A stretch of 64,000 bases of DNA, from the NCBI GenBank assembly GCA_013368445.1, contig JAACJO010000012.1:496001-560000 (forward strand), read 5' to 3'. A model generated the notes under the pieces. It saw only the letters and a program-made list of their open reading frames with translations. It was not told the DNA's origin and did not search any database. Numbering within the stretch: the stretch's first letter is position 1; the number at the start of each line of letters is the position of its first letter. Of this stretch, positions 12,348-24,198 are shown one piece after another. This stretch comes from Leucocoprinus leucothites (Eukaryota > Basidiomycota > Agaricomycetes > Agaricales > Agaricaceae). The translations under genes and the position numbers were made by a program.

Positions 12348-13007
12348 TTAAAATCTCTTTTCAAGCACCCATGCATCATGAGGCTCGATCTTCCTATAAT
12401 AGTCCTTATGGATCTCAACTTCCGTGAAACCATGGCGCTCATAGAAAGCTTTAGCCCCATCGTTGGACACTTGCACATGGAGGTAGATTTTCTTGATCTT
12501 GGGCTTAACGTGATCTTTCGCGGCTTTGAGTACTAATTCAAGACTTTGGGCCCCCAACCCTCGAGATCTGTATGGCTAGGGTTGGGTACATGATGATTCC
12601 GTTATCACCTTTGAGGGGGTAAATTGACTCACAGCCAAGACGCCCATGGTCATGAGGTACAGATGTGTTTGATCGTTCTTGTTCTCCAGTCGACAGCAGA
12701 TAGTTCCAACCTTTTCGGGAGAGATGGACAAAAATGTCCAGACCACAAGAGATCAACGACATACAGGTATATCATTATAGTAAACTGGAGGAGTTTCCAT
12801 CAACTAAAGCGACGAGTCATGACGTCGAGAATTCGTACCAAGCTTGCAAAAGTCTTCTGCTTCTGGCAGGAGGATGTCACGGTAGAATTTCTCGCTATAC
12901 CTGATTGGGAAAAGTACAGAGTTGAGTCTACGGACTGTTCCAAGATTGTTGGACGTGATTGACGCGAAAGAGACGCGAGGGGATGTCTTGGGTGTCGCCG
13001 TCGACAT
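12348..13007 (-). CDS. NAA50: N-alpha-acetyltransferase NAA50-like, GNAT fold, 164 aa
   Basis: Four exons: 13007-12839, 12784-12765, 12710-12633 and 12575-12348 (165 codons), with introns of 54-57 nt; exon 2 is only 20 nt. The protein follows the NAA50 (San) pattern along its whole length: LNSVLFPIRYSEKFYRDIL, VYYNDIPVGTICCRLE, LYLMTMGVLAPYRSRGLG, IYLHVQVSNDGAKAFYERHGF and DYYRKIEPHDAWVL. PYRSRGLGAQ is the acetyl-CoA-binding R/Q-x-x-G-x-G/A loop. The family acetylates N-terminal Met-starting peptides with the NatA complex and supports sister-chromatid cohesion. The N-terminal 20 residues are a Ser/Thr-rich extension. The gene ends 251 bases from the end of the C2H2 gene on the other strand. 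Confidence 0.95.
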
Positions 13008-15425
13008 GGGCGATCGTGCCAAAGTGGTATAGTAAAGCGTGGGAGTGCAGAGTGATTCCCTGTGATCGAACGTTACCTCACTTGGTAAAGATCAATTTAA
13101 TTTCGCCCCTTACAATAACCCCTCATGTCGACAGCCTATGGCTTGATGAACGAGCTTTGTCTTATCCAAATCTCCATGTTGGACATGAATGTTATACTGT
13201 GCCTTGACAATGCTCAACCGGATGTACTGTGCCGTTGATTATGTTCATTTCTTGCTATTCTAGTCCGCGAGATAATATAATAAGTTATTAACGGTTGCAC
13301 TTGGGCTTGTTTCAGCAACTCCATGGAATCCTTTCCAGCGGTTCATCTGGTCCTATAGATAGAACGATGTATACTGCGGGCTTCTACATGCAAAATCTCG
13401 AGCTCCATGGCCTCTCGTTGACATTGTTCAAACGGGTTCTACGACGGACCGCCGGACAAGACCGAGATACCGTCCTGTCGCTTCTTTCCAGCCGCAATGA
13501 CAGACGTACGAGCCGCCGCTGAGCCGCACGTACACAGCTTCTCTTTACAAGACGTCATTTATTGCAATTTTAGTACGGTATCTAAACGCCGTACGTTCGA
13601 GCCAGTTGTCGTTACATGAGTGCATTACTGTACTGCGCTGGGACAGCAGCTTCTCTGTTGACAACCCGAAACTGACATGGTATCAGGGTTAGACCACTCC
13701 ATTCAACAATGTCCTTCCATTCAACTGTTGGACATGATCTGACACTTTTCCCCTTCTCGTTTCCTCGCTATGTCACTATTCTAACATTGATTGCTGAAGC
13801 GACATATTTAGTGATGCACGAGGATCTCGACCTCATAATCAGCGCGCACCAGGCGCACCAAACAAGACATATGGGTGTATTTCTCAGGAGCCCGGCCCTT
13901 CTCTCCCAATCTGCCTGGAAATTGCCGCGAGTTGCGTGAGATACTGTCGCGTTCACAGGCGTCAAAATTTGACTGATATTCACTAGTGCTTGATATCTTG
14001 GCTAAGTACTCGTATCTGTTTCTACTTTTGCAGGCGCCAGAGTTCCGCGAGAGCGAACAAAGCGGTCAAAGCACGCTCGCAACCCGCCTGTTTCGGGAGT
14101 CAACTGGAGCGCTTTCACTCTTTGCACCACTTTGAAATTAGCTTTCCATCTAATATCGCTTCTCGGCCCTAGCTCAGGGCTTTGTAACTACGAAACCTGC
14201 TTGTTTAGCGTCAAAAATCTGGTATTGGACTACTAGCCGCGCCGCATTCCTCCGTGAAAAGCCTATACCAAAACTTGCTAGGTGCGCCCATCGTTTTGGC
14301 GGGATCTCCAAGCACTTGTCGAAAGACCGTGTCACCCGAAAATATCGCCGCACATTAACCTGAACCGAAAAAGATTGATCCTGACACAAATGGGTCCGCT
14401 TTAGACCACTAGGATACGCCAACTGTCACCCGAGGGCTTCGGTGATGCGCTTCGATGGTGCTTCTCGACATATGTCTAGGTGACCCGTTTCATAAAGCTA
14501 CGGCACACAAGCGGACGAGGTCAAGACATGTAATTGTCGAGGATAACGACGCGAAATTAAATGACAAAAATTGTCAAGCCAGATGAGACGACGTCGATGG
14601 AGCCTTGTCAGAAACCGTTTGCTCCAATATCTTCATGCTTTTATGGCAGCTGTTAGTACCTTGAATTTGATGATGATCAATGTAACTCTTTATGAGCATG
14701 TTTCCAGTGATTTGATTGGTCTGATGCAAAGCCAAGATGCTATGCTTGCCCAGACGACCAGCTCCTAAACTTCGACAACTCGTTCGATACCTACTGAGCA
14801 CTCTACACCTGCGGCGACAAGTAGGTTTGGAGCTTCCAAGGGTTGATTAATGTTGATCGGTGACCCGCGAGAATGCAGCTAATTCGGGCTCGAGTCGCCT
14901 TGAGATTATCAACGCTCGCAGATCGGCCATTTGAGCATAGGAAGTGATTTATCAATTCCAAAAGTTAGATTTCTACACCGGAAACATGGAGCAAAACCAG
15001 AGCCAAAATGGTGAGGGGGCCAAACTAGAAATTACGCAAGTTGGGCGTTTGTTTGCTTCCATCCCTTCGAAAAGCCGCTTTGAAAACCCTGAAGGCTTCC
15101 ATTAGCCTCTTGGCAGTGCGCTATCCTAGGAAAATATGGGTATATTAACTTATAGAGGACGGAGAATACAACGAGAATAGCAATACAGAGTAGCTGATTG
15201 TGATAGGAAACTTCTCAGTGGCGCAAAGCGATCGCTTTACGTACCGATGTACAAATGCACAAAATGTCCTTGGGAGTGGTACAGCGTTGATGGAGTGATG
15301 CAGGGAATAAGTACAGATTGGAGATGCAAGCAACGATGGACTGACATCGAAGTCAACGGTGAGTAATTTTTATTTTTTTTTTCGTTCCCGTTAGGCAAGG
15401 ACACGTACTGATTAAGTATGTGGTC
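13008..15425. other. Gene-poor intergenic stretch
   Basis: Only short open frames without family resemblance on either strand. The first few hundred bases should contain the NAA50 promoter. No clear repeat, transposon end or RNA gene is visible. Confidence 0.45.
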
Positions 15426-16111
15426 CTATGATGCTGAATCCTGACGTCGTAAAACGGATTTTCGCCACTTAGTTTTTTTCTTCGGTGTGCGATGTAGTTT
15501 TTCCAGATAAACATCGTCATAGCTGCGAAAGACACAGGTGGCTTGCCGCTCGTCATACTCTTCCATACTGGCCCAGATGCAATGCCAACGCGGGTTCTGC
15601 TCCGAGAATTTCAAAGCGACGGCAAGATGCTTTTGGTCCCAGGAGTCTGCTTTTAGCGGGGATTTGGCGTGTTTGTGATCAAATGCAGCATCTTGCAGTG
15701 TTATTAACGCGCAGTCAATCACCTCGAGATTGAGCGACTCATGGGTGAAAAGGATGGCGTCAAGGCCGCCGTCCATTTCGAGCTGCTTGGGGATGCCTCG
15801 GTGAGCGGGATCATAGCCGTCGACGAGAACTTGGACAGTTGTATTATCAGAGAAGTCAAGAGTGAGTGCAGGGTGTGTGGAAGAGCGGCGGGCCCTCTGG
15901 AGGACCTTGCCAATGATTTCGCTTGGGTCTATACTGTGGGGGAACTCAATTGAGATAGGAATAGACGCTCGAGCGTGGGCACGTACCCGATATGGTTGAG
16001 GCGCAGCGAGTCGGGCCTTTTGCGAGCGGCAGTGGGTGACGGGGGAGCAGAAGGGACAGTTGAGTTGGTAGAAAGGGGCGAAGGCGAAGAGGAGGACGCG
16101 TCTGAGGACAT
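15426..16111 (-). CDS. Unknown protein, 210 aa
   Basis: Two exons: 16111-15987 and 15933-15426, joined over a 53-nt intron with donor GTACGT and acceptor CCCCCACAG; phases agree (211 codons). The start MSSDASSSS begins a Ser/Pro-rich N-terminal tail of about 35 residues. The rest is a compact alpha/beta-looking domain (DPSEIIGKVLQRARR, then ALTLDFSDNTTVQVLVDGYDP) followed by a Lys/Arg-rich C-terminus (TPKKKTKWRKSVLRR) that could be a nuclear signal. I do not recognise the family and see no catalytic motif. A 306-base region separates its start from that of the MAP kinase kinase, so the two may share a promoter. Confidence 0.8.
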
Positions 16112-16417
16112 GGTAGAGGAAGGAGAGGAGGCGGAGGGCGGTCAATAACACCAAGGTCCATAGGACAAAACAAGGACAAGCCACTGATTGGTCACGCATC
16201 TTGTCCACGCCTCTGTTTTGCTCAGCCTTCTGCCACGCCAATACGCACAATCCACCCGTCGTCCCTCTGCTCACTGGTAGATCCAGATTGCCTATCGTCT
16301 TGCCACTGAGTGTCTCGTAGGCCTTTCCCCGTTTGCCTCGGATTTGGACCAAAGTAAATAGCCACCAATCTGTCGTCCGTAGAGTCCCCGTCCACATTCA
16401 TCCACACAACACAAAGG
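16112..16417. promoter_or_regulatory. Divergent promoter region (210-aa gene / MAPKK)
   Basis: 306 bases between two opposite start codons. No coding exon is supported here. Both core promoters and both 5' leaders must fit in this space. I see no clear TATA box. Confidence 0.55.
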
Positions 16418-18026
16418 ATGGAAAGGGCCCCTGTCTCGCGTCCAGTTGGCCCCCGTGACCAATCCAGACCCAGGTCGCCCAGTAGACAAAATGACTTGCG
16501 TAGACAACAACGACCCGTCGTTTCCATTCCAAGCCTCAAGCCATCTACTGGCGGACTTCGATTGAATATTGCTGGTATCGCCCCTGTATCCTACTACAAC
16601 GGTGGCCCCGATGTCCCGCTTCTGGACCACGCGTCACCAGACGAAGCAATCACCCTTCGGCCAGTATCTCAGGATACTACCCTGCCTACCCGTACCACCT
16701 CTGAGCCTCTCGACAGCCTTGATGGCTTGATCAGAGAAATCGACAACATGACAACCCAGACAGTTCCTCCTCATGAGGATGACGCGTACCTCGATTCCGA
16801 TTCATCAACAGCGAACCTGGGTAACTGGTCGGATGAGGTGATTGAAGAACTCCAAAGGTTAGGTGAGGGTGCCGGCGGCGCGGTTCACAAGGTCAAAGAT
16901 AAGAGATCGGGCAAAATCATGGCAAGGAAAACCATTACCACACGTCAAGCGCCCAAACAGCTGCTACGCGAGGTACATATCATGACGATTACTCAACACA
17001 TCAACATCATCCGCTTCTATGGTGCCTACATCTCCCCGTCAACAAGTGAGGTCAAGATCTTGATGGAATATTGCGAGGGAGGTAGTTTAGAGGCAGTCGG
17101 GAAGCGGATTCGCGAGTATGGTGCCGTCGTTGGTGAAAAGATTGCTGTTCGGCTAGCTGAAGGAGTGAGTTGCTACGCAACCCCGTCCGCTACTCAGAAT
17201 CTCACTATGTCCTCAGGTCCTTCAAGGTCTCGCTTACCTACATACAAAAAGGACCATACATCGCGATATCAAACCCTCAAACATCCTTTTGACAAGGGAA
17301 GGTATCGTGAGGTTATGCGACTTCGGCGTCTCTGGGGATTTAGTGGATTCGATTGCACACACTTTCACTGGGACGAGTTTCTATATGGCTGTCAGCATCT
17401 TTTACTTTCCTCGCTATCCAGTCTTATATTAACTTATTTTCCTTTAGCCAGAGAGGATATCTGGGGAAAAATATACGATCAGATCTGATGTATGGTCTAC
17501 TGGTATCACTCTTCTTGAATTGGTTCAGAATAAATTCCCCTTCCCCAATGACCTGGCCCCTATTGACCTTATGGTTTATATCACTCGAAACGAGGTATTT
17601 TTCAATGAAGTTAAATATTCCGTTCAGTGATAACCCTCTTCTATTATAGCCTCCCTGCCTCGAGGATGAACCAGGTGTCACTTGGAGTGACGATATGAAG
17701 GACTTCATTAAGCAATCGTACGTTTACCAGTGATTTTACTGCTAGGCTTGAGTTGATGCTCGTTAGTCTCATTGTCAACCCGCACACCCGCCCAACTCCC
17801 AAGGACCTATTGGTTCACCCGTGGATTATCAACACAATGAAAAAAGAGGCTCATATGGCGAAATGGATTAGTGATGTATATAAATGGCCAGAGAGGAAAT
17901 CAAGTGATCAGTAAGTAGACTATCCATTCTCCAGGCGTTCTCGTTATGAATTCAACCTTCCGAAGTTCCCAATCTAGGCCTTCCTCAAGCCGTGCTGGGT
18001 CTTCTCTGTCAAAACGTAGCAACTAA
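16418..18026 (+). CDS. MAP kinase kinase (dual-specificity), 442 aa
   Basis: Six exons: 16418-17164, 17217-17390, 17448-17594, 17650-17717, 17767-17910 and 17978-18026 (443 codons). The N-terminal ~140 residues are a disordered regulatory arm. The kinase domain then shows the Gly loop LGEGAGGAV (about residue 150), the ATP lysine in [14 protein letters not shown] with catalytic D266, DFG 284-286, an activation loop with the MEK pattern S294-I-A-H-T298, and [13 protein letters not shown]. It phosphorylates a MAP kinase on Thr and Tyr. [13 protein letters not shown] and LLVHPWI resemble the cell-wall-integrity Mkk1/2 class more than Ste7, but the branch cannot be settled by eye. A short Ser-rich tail follows the kinase domain. 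Confidence 0.95.
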
Positions 18027-21000
18027 GTGACCACACCCAGCTTTACTCTTTCCCACGTGTCTACCGAATTTCTTCCACCCTCCCAATATGCGGCTAATTC
18101 CACCTCCTTTTTCTCTGTTGCTTGTTCTTTTCGGATATCCTTTACTGTTATGTATACTCGCACCAACATACCCGCATCCTGGTCAGGACAGTCATTTGGA
18201 ATTGTTGTCTTCGCATTCCTGCCGTGTTGTTGTTCATGCTCTTTGTCACTTGATGAGCTTTCTTCCTCTTTGGATCTGTTGCGTGTACTAGAAACTTCAC
18301 CCCAGACTCAGATTGTAGAGGCTGTTTTTAGGGATTATGTAGGATCTCGTGTTGATTTGTACTAAGAAATGGACCTGTTTTGATTCCGGGTCTTTACTTG
18401 CTTCGATCCTAGACTGGATGTGACAGGGCTGTGAACATTTACCTGGTGTCGATGGTCGGTGCAGGAACACAACACCGCGGAACAATCTGAACATGCAATA
18501 TCAGTGATTCTCCTACTCTAGTCGCTCAACTCCCCGGTGTTGCTACTATAGCTCACGCCCGGAATGAACCACTTCCGGAGGCTAGTAGCCCGAGGAAATC
18601 TTTCGGACAACCTAAGAATAGTGGTATATTTCTACCTATATCATGATGACAGGAAGAAGCCTCTGACGCATCATTTGATCTCAATGAAGGCCCAACAGGT
18701 CCTCCTATTCACTCAACTCATCTCCGCATTATCTGAGGGTCGGATGCTCCATAACTTCTGAGCGAATATGGTTTACTGAAGGCTCGTGGTCTGAGGGATG
18801 CTTTTTCTCTCGTGTTCTCTAACGATGGCGTAAAGGGTGGGCCCTGATGAGTATGAGAAGGAAGCATCTCACTTGGGAGTCATGGCAGCTTGGCCATATA
18901 CATGCTTTTGGAAGACACGGTGGCGAAGGGGCCTCGTATTAGGGTAGGGTCTAGAGCGAGGATCAGCATTCAACCCGTTCCAACGCCTTCCTATCGGTTT
19001 GAGCTCGCTGAGTCTTCAACTCGTGAATTCCCGCTCGAGGATGGTATTCGTTTCATCAGGGACCATGATCATACCGAATCCAGGGCTCACTCGAGTCGTG
19101 AAGGTGCGGGTACACGTAGTCTGTTGTAACCTCCTCGTCTGCATGACAGGTCAGTGGATTGTCTTCTCCGCTGACGCCGCCCTATGAAAGTTTACCTCCC
19201 TTAGGTGAATGATCATGGAAGAAGCGACGGAACTCTGGCGGGTACTGATAAGGTGATACCCTTTTCCGTTGACCCTGTAGCTTACACTCAGGGATCGATA
19301 TTTACTGAGATCCGAAGTGTCTAGAAAATCGCACATTTTTAGGAGCTGAAATTCAAACACAAAACACAAATACGAAGCCTAGACAGAGGCCCTCAAAAGG
19401 GGAGATATGAGAGGATACTTTGTTGGATGGCAATTGCCGGGTCCCAGGTTGTCAATGGGCTTCTTGGCTGAGGGATTTGGCGAGAAGAGGGATCACGAGA
19501 TGACCACGATGAACTGAAACGTCCTTGCTATCCATTTGCATTCATCTATTCACTAAGAAGCCAGATTAAATCGGATTATGAATAATCTACGCTTGTGGCT
19601 GAGGGATCGGCGCAACAGTCTTTTCATCCCGGGAACGTGTCGGTTGAGTGAGATACGCGGATAAAGGCTTGTCAAGTCGTTCCCAGTGTCGTGCCAAATA
19701 AATGATGGACGGTATCTGATATGTATCCAATGACTGCGGGAAGGGATGATATCGTCAAGAAGGAAAACAGACTAATACTGGTCCCGAGTTTTCGACTATG
19801 TAACTGCGAGGACATCCTCGTTCTCCCTCCGCGGAAAATACCAAGTGGGGCGTTAGGTACCATTCGGCTGTTACGGCTAAGCCAAGATAGTCGTGGGCGT
19901 TTTCTGTCAAAACAAGAACAAATTCGCGCATGCTCCCAAAAAGTCGCCCGAGAAAGTAGGGGCCGAGAATTTCTGAAATATATAGACGAGCAGTGTCTCT
20001 TCAACATGATATTCAAAAATGAGAGTGCGCGAAGGGTTGTTCCTGAAATACTTCTTTTTTGTGTAGGGGTCTACTTGATAAACGGAGATCGCGGGAAGCG
20101 GGTGTCTAAACAAGCGAGGTGATGCCCTCCTTAGCGAGGTTCGCAGAGTAACACAGCCAGGAGCTTAGAGACGGAAAAGGAGTCGTCATTGTTTTGGTCG
20201 GCGCGCTTAACTGGTGGCGGTGCAAATTCATCAATACTCAGGCTTTTAGGCGTCGGCTAAAAGTTATCGTCTAAGCGGCAACCTACTAAGCGACTTTCTA
20301 GTACTGGGAATGCGCTGAGTCCAAGCGACTGTTTTTCTCGACAAACTCTCGAACGAGGTACATGCCGCGGGGTGTCTGCGACTGTGTACTGATCACTGTG
20401 AGGACGAGCAGCAGCGAAAATCTACATAAGCGCGAGGGAGGAGGAAGTAGACTCGGACAAACTCTCTGAGCAACCTGGTCCCCGCAATTTCGAGCCCTCC
20501 TCCAGCGACAGGTCGACTGGAATTCTCGCCAAGCAATCAACGAAACAGCCTCTTCTATTCATTCCTCTACTCATACCTGTCAGCCTTCCAAAAAGTCCGA
20601 CTCCGATTATCCAGGACAATCGGTCCCGCCAACACCGTAACATCTTGTTGCTCCCTATAACTCAAGATACTCTAATTTGATTCATTAAAGAAGGGTTCCC
20701 TGAAAAATCAGCCTTTACCCTCTACATACTGCCGACAGAAATTACTCGAATCAGAATGACTGTGACACGGAACCGGGGCAAAACGCCCGCTGGCAGACTT
20801 TCTATTATATCATGACCTAATGATGCTCTGAGAAGCATCGTCAAGTGAATACGAGCATCCTGGGTCAGTACTCAGTGGACCAGCTGCAGCTCCTGAGTAA
20901 GGGCCCAACTCACATCCGTTGCACTTTGCTCACACTGTAGAATTGGTGCCCTATGATGTAATTTGACGGGACCATGCTGCCCTGCGTAATAGACCCATAA

Positions 21001-22317
21001 ATACAACGCACAGGAAGATCATGCTGAGAGTGACCATCTGATGTGTTACGTGCATTTCACTAGAAATCACGGTGAAATCCTCGGTGTCACCAACAAGAGA
21101 TTTCCTCGGTGAAGTAACAGACAAGTATCATCAAACTAAGAATGGTGTCCCTATCATTTCCCTCGGTGTACAAAAACACAGCTAGCGCCCATGACTTCAT
21201 AGGGTCTGGCTGTGAGCAGATTTACCATAACTCTTATCCGCGTCATAGGGACTGCTTGTAGGGACTTCCTTCCCAGAGAGCAGAATACATAGATAGAAAA
21301 ACCCTGATACGTGGCCACTGGGCCCTATTTTATCGGGGTAACAAAAAGAAGCAGCGAAATTTACCCATACTTACAAAGCTATGTCCTGATGTTTTATGTA
21401 CGCCAGCACGCTTATGATGTGGGCGTGTAACACGTTTGGACGCTCAAGGCTTCCACATGTTAGGCGACGCCCTGTGTGAAACCCTTTGGTAATGGTCCAT
21501 CTAATGTATCTATCCTGAAAATGACCATCGAGAACATGGTTGCGATCAAAATTCAATGGTTTTGTTTGAACTTCCACGGAGAGAGGAGTTCCAACTTACG
21601 TCTGCTTCCGGACCGCGGCGGTGGAGATAGTGCCATTCCTGTCCCTGGGATAGCCCCCCGTCCACTAAATCAGGCACTTGTCATCAGGCATACGAGCGCC
21701 GCGAAGCCAACACACGGTAATCTATAGAACGCAGAGATGGTGTTTGCTACTCAGTCGTTGGGGATGAATATGAGAAGTGAAGATGGACTTTGGATACGGC
21801 TCCAGACAGATGGTTGATCGGAGCAAGCCGGTGCCTCCGACCAGCACCTTCCTTAGTTGGAAGCATCAGAGATTCAAAGAAGAATTTCCTCCACGATGTT
21901 CCATGGACTTGCTTTCAGGTGGATTTTCCCCGAGAATTCATTCCAGGAAAAGTAATGAAAACAGAGCTGACTTTTATTTTACTCCTGCAATCATGCGGTA
22001 TGTCAAGGATTCAAACTCCTCGCATCCGATGGATTTACGGCCTTGTGCCATAGAATTTGACCGCTGTACCTGGCATGGGGTGGAAAGAAGCTCATGTTCT
22101 CTGGAAACAAACAAGATCCCCCGCACATGGCATCTCCTAGGAATTTGGAGTATGTGTGCACAGTGCAGCGACCCTAGATCTGATGAACTCGGTGATCCAC
22201 CCCGATTGGCGACCCGCTAACCTGGCTCAAAATGCACTTGGATCTCCCTCCTAAACCTTTATAAATGCTACGCGAGCACACCGAGTCCAGAGACTCTCCC
22301 TCCCTCTTCGAACAACC
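18027..22317. other. Largest gene-poor stretch (4.3 kb)
   Basis: No open frame resembles a known family, and the ATG-started ones (for example 19721-20122) have no splice partners. A pyrimidine-rich tract at 20540-20600 could be the leader of a transcript. Several 8-nt CCTCGGTG words lie at 21076-21175. The last 200 bases before 22318 should be the promoter of the Zn2Cys6 gene. Nothing identifies a transposon. Confidence 0.4.
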
Positions 22318-23422
22318 ATGGCTGATAGCATGTCGTAGTCAGTATCGCTTCTGCTTCGCGCTTTGATAGACGCTAAACCCCTTCATTCTAGCCCCGCGAC
22401 TAATCAATACCTTCCCGCCCACGCGCAGTACTACCCAACACCTCACGTCGGCCACAACCATGTGCAACACGTTGTGCCACCTCCTCCTCGTCAAGATGTT
22501 GCTCCTAGAAAGCGTCCCAAGTACACTCGCAGCAAGACGGGTTGCATGACATGCCGAGTCAAAAAGATCAAAGTAAGTCGCGCGCCACACTGTCCAGTTT
22601 GACTGATAGGTTAACCACGTCCATCTTAGTGTGACGAAACAAAGCCGAACTGTATGCGCTGCACTCACGGTCAGAGAGATGTAGGTACCCATTGCGACGC
22701 GACTCAATTCGGCCTAAACATTTTCCCAGTGCACTTGGCCTGAAGGTGTTCCCGCACGAAAGAAACCCACTGGCAGGAAAGACTCAATTGACGGAAGACC
22801 GTCCACTGCGAGTTCCTCCATCTCAGAAAGTTCTGGTACTCCGCCAACTCGAGAGCCATCGCCTCCACATCGTCAACAGCAAATTGACCTGAATCTCATG
22901 CCTCTTACGACACAAAGGAGACCAAAGTAAATATCCCTTATCTCCGTCATAAACATCGTCTAAGCATGCTCTAGCGACGCGTATTTGCAATTGCAACCTA
23001 TTCAAACGAACCTAGATGCCGTTCGCCCTCCAATGTACGTTCTACTGCACCGCTCTAACCAACGATGATCACTCATGAGCCGGTCCAGGCCAAATGATCG
23101 CCCTCACGGATACCCTCAGCAGCACAATCCTGCTTCGAACCTGCTTTCAATGATGCCTGAAGCCTCTTACCAACCTCGCTATGACCCTTACTCAAGCCCC
23201 GCTCAGCGGACAACTATGCCACAAACCTACCGCTCTATGACCCATCAGCACCTTGCTCAGTGGAGTCCCCCTCCAGACCAGATGGACCCTTACGTGAGTC
23301 TGGAATCTCTATGTGTGGCGTTTACACCTTCCTGATTCTCCCTCGAAAACCAGTACCCCACGCTCCAGGACCGCCTGGTAGCGCACCACGCGTCTGCTAG
23401 CGACTCTCATAGATACCAATGA
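22318..23422 (+). CDS. Zn2Cys6 zinc-cluster protein, 262 aa
   Basis: Seven exons: 22318-22334, 22392-22572, 22630-22680, 22730-22926, 22975-23034, 23080-23293 and 23354-23422; introns are 45-60 nt and phases agree (263 codons). The cluster is C57-x2-C60-x6-C67-x6-C74-x2-C77-x6-C84, preceded by a basic run (RKRPKYTRSKTG), the usual fungal binuclear zinc DNA-binding unit. The cluster is split over three exons: the first intron lies just before C67 and the second just before C84. After it come Ser/Pro-rich and Gln/Tyr/Pro-rich segments. It lacks the ~250-residue fungal transcription factor middle domain, so it is a short member. The first coding exon is only 17 nt. Confidence 0.88.
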
Positions 23423-24198
23423 TATTGTTCCTTGACGGAATGGACTCTAAAACTTTTACTGCTCGGTTTCGGAAATGTTCCTTGATGAAGGAACAGTAAC
23501 AAATCCGAGATCGAGTTCTAACTCAATGACCGCAATGACGATACTTGGGTTGTCGTTTGGCTTATATTTCCTATATAGATTGTGCATTAATCACGACGTC
23601 TAAGTTTAAGAAACTGTGTATTATTCCCTCGCTGTATCCCCCTCTACCAATACCCTCTGTTATTTTCGACAATATACTTATCATGACTATTCAAGGTTTG
23701 CACCTTACCCCATGAGGCTTTGTATTGAGAGAGGTACTCCAAGTTTTGATGAAAAAAAAAAATTAACGTTTGGAACTTTGCGGTGCGTCTCATCCATATG
23801 TCAGGGCTCCAAAATCCTGACGTTTAGTTGTAGGATTGCCAAGACCCTTACAGCCCTTTGTTTACTGTGCATTACAGATGCTGCCATTGTTCTTGGTGTG
23901 GAGCTTGAGAGGGATCTTCTCTCTTTATCTGGTGACATGCCTGATGTGGATTCGGATTCTAGAATCAAACGCAATAACTGGCTATCCCCGACAATCACCC
24001 AGCCACTCGAACAGGGAATCACCATGTGATTAATTTAAGAATCCCTGTCGTCGTTGAACTTTACCATGCCACCTCATATAAAACATGAAACCACAGACGG
24101 AGCTTGGGTGACTACTAGCAACAACCATCATGTCATCACACGTCTATTTGTTAAGTAGAAGCACTTCAAGTCGGAATACAGTTAAACCAGAACCCACT
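23423..24198. other. Intergenic, between two gene 3' ends
   Basis: Convergent space between the Zn2Cys6 gene and the protease gene. Only small open frames without support are present. It should contain both 3' UTRs. Confidence 0.5.

Noticed and set aside
19721..20122. ATG-started 133-codon frame in the 18-22 kb stretch
   Set aside because: An opposite-strand frame of similar length overlaps it, and there is no recognisable domain or exon structure.
21777..22220. 147-codon open frame just upstream of the Zn2Cys6 gene
   Set aside because: No family match; it overlaps another frame and lies where the promoter should be.
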